DNA of 49,676 nucleotides from Hyphomonadaceae bacterium (GCA_016714495.1 JADKDU010000015.1:1-49676), one strand, 5' to 3'; counted from the stretch's first letter, positions 11,067 to 19,961 are shown. The notes: a model not told the origin generated them from the sequence alone. Numbers and translations: made by a program.

Positions 11067-12625
11067 CGGCCCGCGCTGCCGATCTCGAATCCGGAGTCTT
11101 CATCTGCGGCTTCGCACGCTGCGGAAAAGTCGGACTGATCGAGTCCATGGATGCGATAGAGCGGCTCTCCTTTTCGTACGACGTCTCCCGGCTTTTTCCT
11201 GAGATCGATTCCCGCGCCAGGGTCGTTGGGGGCTCCGGCGGTGCGTGCGATGCGCGCGATACGAAAGCAGTCGATCTGGGTCACGACCCCGTCCCTTGGA
11301 GCGGGGGCTTCGAACACCAGCGAACCAATCGGCGCGGGCCGGGGTGGCGGGCCTTGCGCCTCGATCATGCGCTCGAGCGCCTCGCGAGCATCGCCGCCTT
11401 CGAGAAGTTCCCGCGCCCGCTCTTCGCCCCGACCGCCAGCCAGCTTCGGGTCGTACTCGAGCAGGCGGCCAGCGAGGCGGATCGATTTCTCACGCAGATC
11501 AGCCGGCGCATGAGGGTTGCCGTCGAGCACCTCGAGCACGTCCCGGGCTTCGAGCGCTGGCCCAATTCCCCGCCCTATCGGCCCCGTCCCATCCGTGATG
11601 ATGATTTCCGTGACGAGCCCAAGGCGCGAGGCGACGAATTCGAAAAGCTTCCGCACGCTTTGCGCGTGAATGTTTGAGCGGATCTTCGCCGTGGGTCCTA
11701 CAGGCATGTCGATCAGCAAATGCGTGGAGCCCGCAGCGATCTTCTTGGACAAAATTGACGCCACCATCTGTTCTGGCGTGTCGATGGAGAGTGGTCGTTC
11801 GACGGAGATGAGAACATCGTCGGCCGGCGACAGATTAACGTGTCCTCCCCACGCGATACAACCGTTGCAGCGATCGACGACATCGCGCAACTCGTCTTCT
11901 GTCAGCTCGACCCGGGCGAGTACTTCCATTGTGTCGGCGGTGCCGGACGGCGAGGTGATTGCGCGGGATGACGTCTTGGGCATGATCAATCCGTGCGCAG
12001 CGACGATGGGCGTAACGATCATAGTGGTCCTGTTGCCCGGGATGCCGCCAATGCAATGCTTGTCGACCACAACCGGCCGGTTCCATTTCAGCTGCGTGCC
12101 CGCGGCCGCCATGCAGCTTGTCAGGGCCAGGACCTCGCCAGTCGTCATGAAGCTGGACGTTGCAATTAGAAACGCCGCTACCTCGATGTCTGTGTAGCGA
12201 TGGCCCGCCAGATCTTCGACCACCGCCTGAATTTCCGCCTTGGTGAGCTCTTCTCCGCGAATCTTGGCGCGAACGGCGTCGAGGCTTGCAGCGGGTGGAG
12301 CGATCGAGACGTGGGCGCTGTCTCCAGGTTTCACACCTAAGCGCTGCAGGGCAGGTTGCGGCAGCCCGATTTCGCCAGCGCCAAGGGACTCCAGGCCGTC
12401 GGCGATCAGCACATTCGCGACAATGCTCGCGCCGTTGACGCTTACGGCGACCTTCCGGAAGCCCGCAAGACGTTCTGGCCGAAGCGCGTTGCAATCGCGC
12501 GACAGGATCACTACGTTTTCGCCCATGGTATCCAGCCCGATCGGGCGAATCGTGAGCTGCGAGCGACGCTCGTGCTGTATTCCAGATGATGTATCGCTTG
12601 TGCGCGGCTTTGGATGACGTGTCAT
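11063..12625 (-). CDS. AMP phosphorylase-like long thymidine phosphorylase
   Basis: The 520-aa protein is longer than classical DeoA (about 440 aa) because it has an extra N-terminal domain (about residues 25-115), as in the AMP phosphorylase branch. The phosphate-binding loop reads VDKHCIGGIPGNRTT, as in that branch, rather than the KHSTGG of true thymidine phosphorylases. It is followed by KTSSRAITSPSGTADTMEVL. The family phosphorolyses a nucleotide or nucleoside; AMP phosphorylase gives adenine and ribose-1,5-bisphosphate. With prs directly downstream (ATGA overlap) the pair probably recycles nucleotide ribose towards PRPP or the reverse; no ribose-bisphosphate isomerase or RuBisCO is visible here. 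Its own ATG overlaps the adaptor gene's stop, so it belongs to the exporter operon. Confidence 0.88.
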   Translation of the reverse strand: MTRHPKPRTSDTSSGIQHERRSQLTIRPIGLDTMGENVVILSRDCNALRPERLAGFRKVAVSVNGASIVANVLIADGLESLGAGEIGLPQPALQRLGVKPGDSAHVSIAPPAASLDAVRAKIRGEELTKAEIQAVVEDLAGHRYTDIEVAAFLIATSSFMTTGEVLALTSCMAAAGTQLKWNRPVVVDKHCIGGIPGNRTTMIVTPIVAAHGLIMPKTSSRAITSPSGTADTMEVLARVELTEDELRDVVDRCNGCIAWGGHVNLSPADDVLISVERPLSIDTPEQMVASILSKKIAAGSTHLLIDMPVGPTAKIRSNIHAQSVRKLFEFVASRLGLVTEIIITDGTGPIGRGIGPALEARDVLEVLDGNPHAPADLREKSIRLAGRLLEYDPKLAGGRGEERARELLEGGDAREALERMIEAQGPPPRPAPIGSLVFEAPAPRDGVVTQIDCFRIARIARTAGAPNDPGAGIDLRKKPGDVVRKGEPLYRIHGLDQSDFSAACEAADEDSGFEIGSAGR

Positions 12626-13788
12626 TTCGAGATCCCCTGCACAGCATCGCCGTCCCGGAGTGTATCGCCCGGGAAAAGTATGACCTTATCGCCTAACGCC
12701 AAACCCGCCTCCATTACTCTGAAGCGATCATCGCCATCGCCGACTGTCACGTTCGTCAAGCGAGCCCGCCCGTCGGCGACCTTGAATACAGCCCAGCCAT
12801 TTTCGCCCAGCCGCACCAGCGCGTCAGTTGGCACGCGAACGACATCGTTCTGCTCGAACACCACAACCCTCACATCAATCCGGAAACCGTGTCCCAGTTG
12901 CGGGGCTGCGTCCGCCGTCTTGTCGACGAGATCAAGGATCACGTTCACGCGCTGCTCCTCGACGCCCAGGGCTGAGACCTTCGTGCGCGCATAAGGCTCA
13001 ACTGTGCGCAAGATTGCCGCCTTCTGCTCGTTGCCACCCCAGTTCTCGACGACGGCGGAGGCGCCTTTCTGCATCAGCGCCGCGTCCTGCGACAGGAATT
13101 CCGCCACGACCTCGATCTGCGCAGGATCGCCGATTTCAAGTAGCGGCGCGCCCGGTCCGACCACGGTCTCACTCTGCTGCAGGACCCTCAGAACTTTCCC
13201 AGACGCAGGGCTTCGTACGGTCGTCCACGTCCGGGCTCGGGCGCTGGGCTTGCCGCCCTGGGATGCAAGCGCTCGATTGAGTTCAGCCCTGCGTTGTCCG
13301 ACCGCCGCGGTTGCAACCTTGAGGCCCGCCCGGGCCCGATCCAGAACTGCCTGGGCCGCAAAGCCGCGCTCGAATAGTTGCGCCATCCGCGCCTCGTCAC
13401 GTTTGGCGAGGTCGAGGTCGGCTTCCGAGAGGGCAAGCGCAGCGCGCGCGGCCGTGACGGTGGCCGCCGCCTCCTCCGCAATCCGCGCATCGAGCAGGCT
13501 GGGGTCTGCTGGCGCAATCGAAGCGACAGTATCTCCCTTCGACACCGCGTCGCCCGCTTCGAGCTGAATGCGCTTCAGCATGCCGCCAACAGGCGAGGCG
13601 ACCGTATAGACATCGTGAACTCGCACACGCCCCTCTTCCGAGATCTCGCGGCGGACATCGCCCCGATCGATCGCGACGGCTTGAACGTTGATTGCCCGTG
13701 GCCATGCGAGCCAGGCAACAATAGCAAGAACAGCAAGGGCGGAGAGCGTCCAGATGCGCGTGGCGGTTGTGAACTTCGGAATCTTCAC
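12622..13788 (-). CDS. HlyD/RND-type periplasmic adaptor of ABC exporter
   Basis: The protein is about 388 aa from the GTG at 13788, two bases after the permease stop and preceded by GAGAGA. It has a single N-terminal membrane anchor (about residues 8-28, LSALAVLAIVAWLAWP), a lipoyl/barrel-sandwich region (VGGMLKRIQLEAGDAVSKGD), a long helical hairpin rich in Ala/Glu/Arg, the second lipoyl half (SPASGKVLRVLQQSETVVG), and beta-barrel and membrane-proximal domains. Such adaptors connect an inner-membrane MacB-like pump to an outer-membrane channel; no TolC homologue is visible nearby. An upstream in-frame start at 13872 would overlap the permease extensively and is less likely. Confidence 0.88.
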   Translation of the reverse strand: MKIPKFTTATRIWTLSALAVLAIVAWLAWPRAINVQAVAIDRGDVRREISEEGRVRVHDVYTVASPVGGMLKRIQLEAGDAVSKGDTVASIAPADPSLLDARIAEEAAATVTAARAALALSEADLDLAKRDEARMAQLFERGFAAQAVLDRARAGLKVATAAVGQRRAELNRALASQGGKPSARARTWTTVRSPASGKVLRVLQQSETVVGPGAPLLEIGDPAQIEVVAEFLSQDAALMQKGASAVVENWGGNEQKAAILRTVEPYARTKVSALGVEEQRVNVILDLVDKTADAAPQLGHGFRIDVRVVVFEQNDVVRVPTDALVRLGENGWAVFKVADGRARLTNVTVGDGDDRFRVMEAGLALGDKVILFPGDTLRDGDAVQGISK

Positions 13789-13790
13789 GC

Positions 13791-16154
13791 TCAATCTCTC
13801 GCTTTTAGAACGCCGACCATGTCCAGCCTGTCGACGCTGCTGCGTACAACCAGCGCCGCGACCGCTACACATACCAATGTAAAGGCGATCGCGAACGCAT
13901 ATCCCTGCGGATTGAAAACGTAAGGGAAGGAGTACATGTCCGTTTCAAACAACTGCATGAGCCAGTTGGCTAGCAGGGTTCCAATGATGCAGCCGGCGGG
14001 AACGGCAAACAGCGCCAGCGCGGCCAGTTCGCCGACCAGCACATACGATACCTCAAGACGCGTGAAGCCGAGCACCCTGAGTGTCGCCAGGTCGCGTTCC
14101 TGCTCCGCAAGCGTAACGCGTGCAGCCGAGAAGGCGACCCCACCCGCCATTATGGCCGCGAATGAAAGATAGATGAGGTTCATGTAGCCGACACCTTCGG
14201 CATAGCTGCGTCGCATGGCGCTTTCGGCAAGATTGAGGAAACTCGCGCCAACGAGGGCGGGCGTGCGTTTTAGTTCGCGGTTGAAAGCGGCATACGCGGC
14301 CGGGTCGAGCCGGACATTTGCACCGCTGATCTGGCCGGGCTCGCGCATCAGACGAGCTTGAGCATCCATGTCCATGTAGGCGGATGATCCGACCATCGGA
14401 TCGATGATCGCCGCCACACGGACGGTCATCTGAAGCCGACTGCCGCGCGTTTGCTCGATTTCAATCGTGTCGCCGGCATTGACGCCTAGCTTCGCCGCCA
14501 GCGCACGCGCCAGCGCGACGCCCGCTGCAGGCGGCGCCACGATATCGCCGCTAGCACCCATAAGGCGGCTGAGGCGAGCGGAAGGCCACGAGCCAATTAG
14601 CGCCTCCTCGACGTTGTGGGATCCGTGATGAAGGATCACGTTGTCGATCCTGACAGGCTCCGCATAGATGACGCCGGGCAGGCTTTCGATCGTATGCAGA
14701 ACTGCTTCCTCCCGGGCGTCGATGAAGGACAGCGTCACGTCCTGGCGGTTGGTCTGCGAGAAATGCACGTCGAGCAGCCGGTCCATGACTGCCGGAAAAG
14801 TCCGCGCGACGACCAGAAGGCCGATCGCCAGGGCAACTCCGATTACAGTGGTGGCGGACCTGCGGGGAAAGCGAACGATGCGGCGGAGGATAATCCGGCT
14901 CTTGGCGTCCAGGCGGCGTCCAAGGGCGCCCGCAAGCCCATTGGTTCCAGAGAAGGCGACAGGCTTGGGCGGCGCCAGCGCGCTGGCAGGCGCTATCCGG
15001 GCGGCATTCAGCACCGCCGCCAGCGCGCCGACCCCGACGCTCCCGAATGCCGCGGTCCAGGCGGCGGCGAACACCCATACCGGCGCATCGAAGTCGAGGC
15101 GAGGGAAGTGATAGTAGTCGCGATAGACCGACGCCATCAGCTGGCCGAGCCATACGCCCGCGCCTGACCCAAGCGCTGCGCCAATCGCTCCAAGCAGAAG
15201 GGCGTTCTTGGCGTAGTGCCAGGCGACCGCGGTGTCGCTGTAGCCGAATGCCTTAAGCAGTCCGATGTTGGAGCGCTCCGTCGCGATGATGCGCGCCAGC
15301 GCGACGTTGACCAGGAAGGCTGCGATGATGAGGAAAAAGGCGGGCAGGAATGCAGCCATGGTCGCGAGCTGCCGCAGCTCTTCGACGAGGAAGCGGTCGG
15401 AAGGCATGCGGTCGCGGCCGTATGCTCCCGTCGAACCGGAGCGCTGCACGATGGCGTCCACGAAACGCTTGGCCTGTCCCGGGTCGGCGCCTGCGGTGAG
15501 CCGGAATATGGCTTCGTTGAACGCGCCTTCGAGGTCATAAGCCCGGGCCAGTGCTTCGCGTCCCATCCAGACCACGGCAAAACGATCTGGCTGTGGAAAG
15601 AGTTCGCCGGGGGCGCTGACGAACACGAATTCCGGCGAGTTGGCGATGCCGACAATCTTGAGACTCTGGCGGCGGCCGTGGAGCGTCGCCTCCAGCGAGG
15701 ACCCCATGCTGAGCCCGAGCGCGTCTGCGAACGCCTCGTTGACAAGCACCTCGTCGACGAGGCCGGGATCTGGCCAGCGGCCTCGCGAAAGAACCAGATC
15801 GTTGACCGTCGGTCTCCCTTTGCGCGGAAGGGAAACGAGGCGCGCCGAAGCAGGCTCGACGATCCCCGGCAGATCCAGCAACGCGTACCCGACAATACGC
15901 GCCTCCATTGCGGAAATGCCAGGCGCCGCGGCCAGTTCAACTGCAACCTGTTCGGGCGCCCGTACGAGGGAGACCGCCAGATCGGCCATCCGTTCGGAGC
16001 TGTAGTACTGGATTCGCGTGCGCTCCAACGACGCGCGCATGCCGACGGCCATGACGAAGATTGACAATCCGCACCCCAAAACCATTGCGACCGCAATCGC
16101 GTTGATCCGCATTCGCCAGAGATCCCGGAAGAGCTTCCTGTCGAGTGTTCGCAT
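13791..16154 (-). CDS. MacB/FtsX-type ABC exporter permease
   Basis: The 787-aa protein is built of two FtsX-like halves. There is an N-terminal membrane helix (INAIAVAMVLGCGLSIFVM), a large extracytoplasmic MacB_PCD domain, three helices (including FFLIIAAFLVNVALARIIA), then a repeat of the pattern, ending with helices near YMNLIYLSFAAIMAGG and LVGELAALALFAVPAGCIIG. ERSNIGLLKAFGYS and ERDLATLRVLGFTRLEV are the coupling helices of the two halves. This is the double-length permease type seen in lipid/lipoprotein and macrolide exporters. It lies 6 bp behind the ATPase gene and 2 bp before the adaptor. The substrate is unknown. Confidence 0.9.
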   Translation of the reverse strand: MRTLDRKLFRDLWRMRINAIAVAMVLGCGLSIFVMAVGMRASLERTRIQYYSSERMADLAVSLVRAPEQVAVELAAAPGISAMEARIVGYALLDLPGIVEPASARLVSLPRKGRPTVNDLVLSRGRWPDPGLVDEVLVNEAFADALGLSMGSSLEATLHGRRQSLKIVGIANSPEFVFVSAPGELFPQPDRFAVVWMGREALARAYDLEGAFNEAIFRLTAGADPGQAKRFVDAIVQRSGSTGAYGRDRMPSDRFLVEELRQLATMAAFLPAFFLIIAAFLVNVALARIIATERSNIGLLKAFGYSDTAVAWHYAKNALLLGAIGAALGSGAGVWLGQLMASVYRDYYHFPRLDFDAPVWVFAAAWTAAFGSVGVGALAAVLNAARIAPASALAPPKPVAFSGTNGLAGALGRRLDAKSRIILRRIVRFPRRSATTVIGVALAIGLLVVARTFPAVMDRLLDVHFSQTNRQDVTLSFIDAREEAVLHTIESLPGVIYAEPVRIDNVILHHGSHNVEEALIGSWPSARLSRLMGASGDIVAPPAAGVALARALAAKLGVNAGDTIEIEQTRGSRLQMTVRVAAIIDPMVGSSAYMDMDAQARLMREPGQISGANVRLDPAAYAAFNRELKRTPALVGASFLNLAESAMRRSYAEGVGYMNLIYLSFAAIMAGGVAFSAARVTLAEQERDLATLRVLGFTRLEVSYVLVGELAALALFAVPAGCIIGTLLANWLMQLFETDMYSFPYVFNPQGYAFAIAFTLVCVAVAALVVRSSVDRLDMVGVLKARD

Positions 16155-16160
16155 CGCGCC

Positions 16161-16865
16161 CTACCAGACCAGATCGGCAGGCGCGGCGCGGCGCGCGTTG
16201 ACTTCGATCTGGCGGATGCCGCCATCGAGAAATCTGACTACACGGTCGCCAAGCCTTGCAACGTCTGCGTTGTGCGTCACCATAAGCGTCGTTGAGCGGA
16301 AGCGAGTGCTCACTTCGACCAACGCTTCAAGGACCCGGATTCCGGTGTTGACATCGAGCGCGCCTGTTGGCTCGTCGCACAGAAGAACAGCCGGCCGCTT
16401 GGCGATGGCGCGCGCAACCGCCACGCGCTGCTGTTCGCCGCCGGAAAGTTGCGCGGGGAAGTGGTCGAGGCGATCGCCAAGCCCAACCAGATCAAGCGCT
16501 TCGGCTGCCGGCATTGGGTCTTGCGCAATCTCGTTGACTAGCTCGACATTCTCGCGCGCGGTGAGGGAGGGAATGAGGTTGTAGAACTGGAAAATAAAGC
16601 CGACATGCCGCCGCCGGTACAGCGTCAGTTCTCGGTCCGGCATCGCCGTCAGGGAAGTCATTCGAAAAGTGATGTCCCCCGAAGTGCCTCGGTCGAGACC
16701 GCCAAGGATGTTGAGCAAGGTCGACTTGCCAGATCCGGAGGGGCCTAGCAGGATGAGCAGTTCACCTTCGGCGACCTCAAGATCGACTTCGCGCAGTGCG
16801 TGAACGGCCGCAGGGCCATCGCCATAGCGTTTGCCGACTTTGCGAAGTGAGAATGTCGGCATCAC
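16161..16865 (-). CDS. ABC transporter ATPase, LolD/MacB type
   Basis: The 234-aa ATP-binding subunit is complete: Walker A GPSGSGKST, Q-loop FIFQFYNLIPSL, signature LSGGEQQRVAVARAIA, Walker B AVLLCDEPTGALD and H-loop MVTHN. The FQ-NL-P-L pattern and short length place it with LolD/MacB/FtsE partners of FtsX-like permeases. It is the first gene of a five-gene run (ATPase, permease, adaptor, phosphorylase, prs) with gaps of 6 bp or less. An FNR-like box is centred about 62 bp upstream of its start, so the whole operon may respond to oxygen. Confidence 0.93.
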   Translation of the reverse strand: MMPTFSLRKVGKRYGDGPAAVHALREVDLEVAEGELLILLGPSGSGKSTLLNILGGLDRGTSGDITFRMTSLTAMPDRELTLYRRRHVGFIFQFYNLIPSLTARENVELVNEIAQDPMPAAEALDLVGLGDRLDHFPAQLSGGEQQRVAVARAIAKRPAVLLCDEPTGALDVNTGIRVLEALVEVSTRFRSTTLMVTHNADVARLGDRVVRFLDGGIRQIEVNARRAAPADLVW

Positions 16866-16920
16866 ATCTCCTGACCCCCCTTCTGAGACGACTTCAATAT
16901 CGCATCAGGAGATAGCGAGC

Positions 16921-16934
16921 TTGATGCCGGTCAA
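16921..16934 (-). promoter_or_regulatory. FNR/Anr/FixK-type box upstream of the exporter-phosphorylase operon
   Basis: The plus strand reads TTGAT-GCCG-GTCAA, a 9-of-10 match to TTGAT-N4-ATCAA. Its centre is about 62 bp upstream of the ATPase ATG (16865). That spacing fits activation with the box near -41 and a leader of roughly 20 nt. Confidence 0.6.
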
Positions 16935-17169
16935 CCTCCGGGCAGCGGGAGGTCGGCGCAGCTCGCGGAGCCATGCGGATCGCGCGTTCGATCTGATTGC
17001 TGTATGATATGACTCAGCAGATACTTTGAGACTCTCACAAGGTGGCGCGTCAACGATCGCCCGTAGCGTGTGACGCCGCTGCCTGATCGGATGTTGTGAC
17101 GCTGACTGTTTTCCAACGTGGTCGCACCGTTTATGCCATCGGACCGAGAAGTCGGGGGTCCTCATAGAA
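16935..17169. other. intergenic region, no gene seen
   Basis: No gene is seen. The stretch ends at the boundary of the conserved metabolic block, just before the transposase relic. Confidence 0.5.
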
Positions 17170-17905
17170 ATCTGCAAGACAGCATCGTCGGCGCCAAGGT
17201 TAAGCGAGGGCGATCAATGTCGCCTGTCGGCCAGTTGTGTTGAAAAATGCGAATTCGGAAGCGTTCGATCCATCGGCAAATGGCGATCGTGAGATAGTGC
17301 TTCCGACCTCTGGGCCCGCGGGGTCCCCGGCGCGAGGCCGCGATGATGCCGTGGTTCCCTGTTGCGGCGGGAAGAGAACCGTCGCCATCTTGCGCGATCT
17401 GAGCTGCGGCGGCGAGGTGGGACTCGTCGCTTGCGCGGTGCGGTCCACGCAGGCGCTCAAGCTTCAGGTTGCGCTTGGGATGCGCAAACAGTATCTCGAC
17501 CTTGTTCCAGTCTTTGCGCGACCGGAGATACTCAGGCGCGCCTCCGAGATTGCGTGCGACGTCGCGTGCGCTCTCGTAGAGGCTGCGGACAACTTTTCGC
17601 ATTGGTTGGCCAGGGCGGCATTGTTCCTTCAACGCGCACGCCCGACAGTCCTTCTGGCTGGCGCGATAGCGACGCTAGCCATTCTTGTCGATGCCGCTAA
17701 GGGGCGTTTGATTATTGCGGTTGAACTGGCGAGGCGTCTTGCCGCCCGGACATGTCAGCGTGTTCGTTGTCGCGTCGTATGCAAACACCGACCGGCGGAA
17801 TGTACCAGCTCGTTCGCCCTTCTCCCAGAGCGGGACGTGTGGCGCGATGCCGACCATCCAGGCCAGCAGTTCCGCTGTGCCATAAGACTAAGTAAGGCGC
17901 GCTGC
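17170..17905 (-). pseudogene. decayed IS1182-like transposase
   Basis: Minus-strand frames preserve pieces of the C-terminal half of an IS1182/DDE transposase: VFAYDATTNTLTCPGGKT, then after a frameshift MKEQCRPGQPMRKVVRSL, YESARDVARNLGG and VEILFAHPKRNLKLERLR, then AAAQIAQDGDG. The cysteine-containing linker and the VExLFAHxKRxLKLxRLR block are typical of the family. The N-terminal half is missing and at least two frameshifts separate the pieces. No terminal repeats could be identified. It marks the border between the compact block and the accessory region. Confidence 0.7.
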
Positions 17906-18083
17906 TAGCCTCCGGCCTGTGGGCAAGGAACAGCAAGCCGGCCTGACGAGAAAGCCGAGATGCTGCGTGACCATGGGGCGTGATAGAAGGACAAGCGTCG
18001 GCTTATCTACATTATCGGAGTTCTGGCCGCGTCGGACACGATCGTCCTCTTCGCGCGGGCAGTCACCAGCTGCCCATCCGGTT

Positions 18084-18305
18084 CTAGGTCCGGGTGGAAG
18101 CCGGCTTCGGAAGAAGGCCTTCGCGCTGGGCGCGTTTTCGGGCCAGTTTCCGCGCCCGGCGGACGGACTCGGCCTTCCGACGAGCCTTGGCCTCGGACGG
18201 CTTCTCGTAAGCAGTGCGGGCCTTCATTTCCCGGAAGACGCCCTCGCGTTGCATCTTCTTCTTGAGCGCCTTTAACGCTTGCTCGACGTTGTTGTCACGG
18301 ACCAC
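18084..18305 (-). CDS. rpsU: 30S ribosomal protein S21
   Basis: The product of about 73 aa reads VRDNNVEQALKALKKKMQRE, then REMKARTAYEKPSEAKA and a Lys/Arg-rich helix ending RKRAQREGLLPKP. This is the alphaproteobacterial form of S21, a small-subunit protein that helps mRNA and ribosome contact. Relatives usually start with a short strand such as MVQ-I/V-VRDNN. Here the frame upstream reads EFQIVLIVVRDNN without an ATG, so I use the GTG at 18305. GGAGAG lies about 18 nt further up, which would fit a start a few codons earlier better; a damaged start codon is possible. It is monocistronic in view. Confidence 0.8.
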   Translation of the reverse strand: MVRDNNVEQALKALKKKMQREGVFREMKARTAYEKPSEAKARRKAESVRRARKLARKRAQREGLLPKPASTRT

Positions 18306-18678
18306 GATCAGTACGATTTGAAACTCTCCATCGCTGCGCCGGCTCCGGTGTGAACATGCCGGATGGCGGCGCTGCGATATCATGGAACATCCATCCTGCC
18401 CACCCTATTCGCGCGATGGCGCCCGGCGGGCAAAGGACCTGAAGGCGCGGATAGGCGGAGAGATCAGTGTCGCCTTTTGGCGAGATCGAATCGCTGTGGA
18501 CTGGCCGGACAAATCGTGGCCACGGCACGTCGCTCCGGCTCGTGTTCGACTTGGTCCTTGCACCTTGGTGCAAATCCGGTGCACCGCAGTCGGCAACACC
18601 CGGAAATTGGCGGAACGTCCGTCGAACAAATGGGTGCAAACAACAGCACCTAACTGCCTGATGCTGCTCGAAAAACAC
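18306..18678. other. intergenic region upstream of rpsU and dusA fragment
   Basis: No gene is recognised. An inverted repeat TTGCACC-TT-GGTGCAA lies at 18558-18573, followed by another GGTGCAC at 18579, so it may be an operator or RNA hairpin. Promoters for rpsU (leftward) and for the dusA fragment (rightward) must lie here. Confidence 0.4.
18558..18573. repeat. short inverted repeat
   Basis: This is a perfect 7-bp inverted repeat around a TT centre (TTGCACC and GGTGCAA), with a third GGTGCA copy 6 bp downstream. It lies about 105 bp upstream of the dusA fragment start. Function unknown. Confidence 0.35.
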
Positions 18679-18786
18679 ATGAAAAGCAACGTTCACCGCT
18701 TCTGCATTGCCCCGATGATGGAGGACGCAGATAGTGCAATCTTTTCAGATATTTACGAGGTTCCTGTCACGCTGGGGTCACACTGA
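18679..18786 (+). pseudogene. dusA: 5' fragment of dusA (tRNA-dihydrouridine synthase A)
   Basis: The ATG at 18679 opens MKSNVHRFCIAPMMED, which matches the start of DusA (typically HRF-x-VAPMM-D/E-WTDRH). After APMME the homology stops and the frame runs about 20 more codons to a stop at 18786. DusA reduces U20 in tRNAs with FMN. The dusA 5' end is a known integration target for a family of tyrosine integrases of prophages and islands, with a crossover at the MM-D-WTD codons, exactly where homology ends here. The remainder of dusA is not in the window. The fragment therefore marks an element boundary rather than a working gene. Confidence 0.7.
18711..18785 (+). repeat. att-like direct repeat, copy 1 (dusA junction)
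   Basis: This segment matches 46132-46204 in the same orientation. A 22-bp identical core spans 18739-18760 (beginning ATCTTTTCAG and ending TTTACGAGG), followed by the related GTCACGCTGGGGTCACACTG. The left side of the repeat is dusA coding sequence around the GATGATGGA codons. The AbiEii toxin gene ends inside it. Best explained as one end of an element integrated at dusA. Confidence 0.6.
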
Positions 18787-19587
18787 AATCCCGCGCGCAC
18801 GTTCTGAAAAAGCTATCCATTGCGCGCGCTTCCGGTCGTCTGCCGCGAAGGCAGGCGTCAGGGCGTCGGGCGGCGCTGTCGGGATCGGGGTCCCGCGGCG
18901 AGCGAACGTCGCGGTTATGGCGCGCGCCAAGCGATCATCGGTAAAGCTGAAGGCCCGGCTGAGAATCCAGATGTCATGGAAGTCCTTCATACGAGTGTTG
19001 TCGCGGCCGAGCGACGTGATCGCCTCGAACTTCTCGGCTATCACGGTCTCTCGGGCATAGCCGCGGAGCTGCGGTGCCGGCATGTCGAGCAGAACGGGGT
19101 AGTCGAGTGTCTCGGGCTCCGGCTCCAGCGCGTCGCCGAAGCCGATGTCTATCGAGATCTTGACTCGTGCGCCGCCGATGTCGGCGGTGGTGACGAGGCG
19201 AAGACCGCCAAAGGCGAGATGGTTGCGGATGCGCTCGACCTTGAGGGCGGCCACGTCGAAGACAATGCCATCGTCACTGTCGGCCGCCATCATCTCACGG
19301 AAGACGGCAAGCATCTTTGCCCCATCGGGATCGCCGAAGCTGAGCAGGTCGAGGTCGCGCGTGCCGCGGTGGGGGGCATCTAGCCAGGTCATCAGCAGGG
19401 TGGCCCTCTTGAGAACGAAGCGCTGGGCGTGCGCCGAGACACTGAGCCTGTATAGCAGGCGCTCGACCGCATACCAGTTGAGGACGAGGTCGAAGACCTG
19501 GCCGTTCGCTTTTGAGATCGCCAGCAGACGGGCGCGGACCGAGGCGCCCATATTCTTCTTCGGCTCAGGTTTCTTTGGATCAGGCAT
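18778..19587 (-). CDS. AbiEii-type nucleotidyltransferase toxin
   Basis: The 269-aa protein carries the nucleotidyltransferase signature of the AbiEii/AbiGii toxin family: LDAPHRGTRDLDLLSFGD (the G-T-R-D-x-D motif) and, later, ARETVIAEKFEAI and TRMKDFHDIWIL. AbiE systems are type IV toxin-antitoxin and phage abortive-infection systems; related toxins such as MenT transfer nucleotides to tRNA acceptor stems and stop growth. The start overlaps the antitoxin stop by 8 bp, the normal abiEi-abiEii arrangement. The N-terminal MPDPKKPEPKKNMG is a short charged lead. The toxin looks complete while its antitoxin is truncated. Confidence 0.85.
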   Translation of the reverse strand: MPDPKKPEPKKNMGASVRARLLAISKANGQVFDLVLNWYAVERLLYRLSVSAHAQRFVLKRATLLMTWLDAPHRGTRDLDLLSFGDPDGAKMLAVFREMMAADSDDGIVFDVAALKVERIRNHLAFGGLRLVTTADIGGARVKISIDIGFGDALEPEPETLDYPVLLDMPAPQLRGYARETVIAEKFEAITSLGRDNTRMKDFHDIWILSRAFSFTDDRLARAITATFARRGTPIPTAPPDALTPAFAADDRKRAQWIAFSERARGISV

Positions 19588-19948
19588 TGGCAGTCAGCGC
19601 TTCAAGGTAGGGTCGCATGACGGTGGCGACGCCGCTCTTCGCCGCCTGTCGCGACATCGCAGCGGGTGTCACCTTGCGCTGGCGCAGGGCCTCCTGCAGT
19701 CCCTCCAGCGCGATGCTGAGACCGACCGAGCGGCCGTGGCGGAAGCAGTCGGCGATAGTCTTGGCGATGCTGAACACCTTCACCCGCACGTTTTCGATCG
19801 TGTGCGTTTCTACGCCGTCGCCGAGCAGAGCGTTTGTCATGCGCACGATGCGCAGCGGCGGGGAAGAGGGCTCGGGCGCCCAGTCGCTGACGCCGATAGC
19901 GATCCAGACTTTGCGCGGCAGCTGGTCGGTAAGGCCGTACTCCGCCAA
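19580..19948 (-). pseudogene. AbiEi antitoxin, N-terminally truncated
   Basis: The 122 residues match the C-terminal part of AbiEi antitoxins: YGLTDQLPRKVWIAIGV, a middle PPLRIVRMTNALLGDGVETH, and FSIAKTIADCFRHGRSVGL. Full antitoxins are about 190-210 aa, with an N-terminal winged-helix domain that binds the operon's inverted repeats. That domain and its promoter are missing here: similarity ends at about 19,955, next to a hairpin and the start of a repeat-bounded module. Autoregulation through DNA binding would be lost. The C-terminal domain, which neutralises the toxin in studied systems, is retained. Confidence 0.75.
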
Positions 19949-19961
19949 TGACCGGAATACC

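Noticed and set aside
13791..16225. Long overlapping frames on both strands of the permease gene
   Set aside because: They are low-complexity Arg/Ser-rich translations in the wrong frame of a clear FtsX-like permease.
17237..17908. Plus-strand ORF of 223 codons
   Set aside because: It is the reverse strand of the IS1182-like transposase relic; only the minus-strand pieces match a family.
18558..18573. Intrinsic terminator for a gene left of dusA
   Set aside because: The hairpin is AT/GC mixed, short, lacks a T-run and follows no gene end; kept only as a short inverted repeat.
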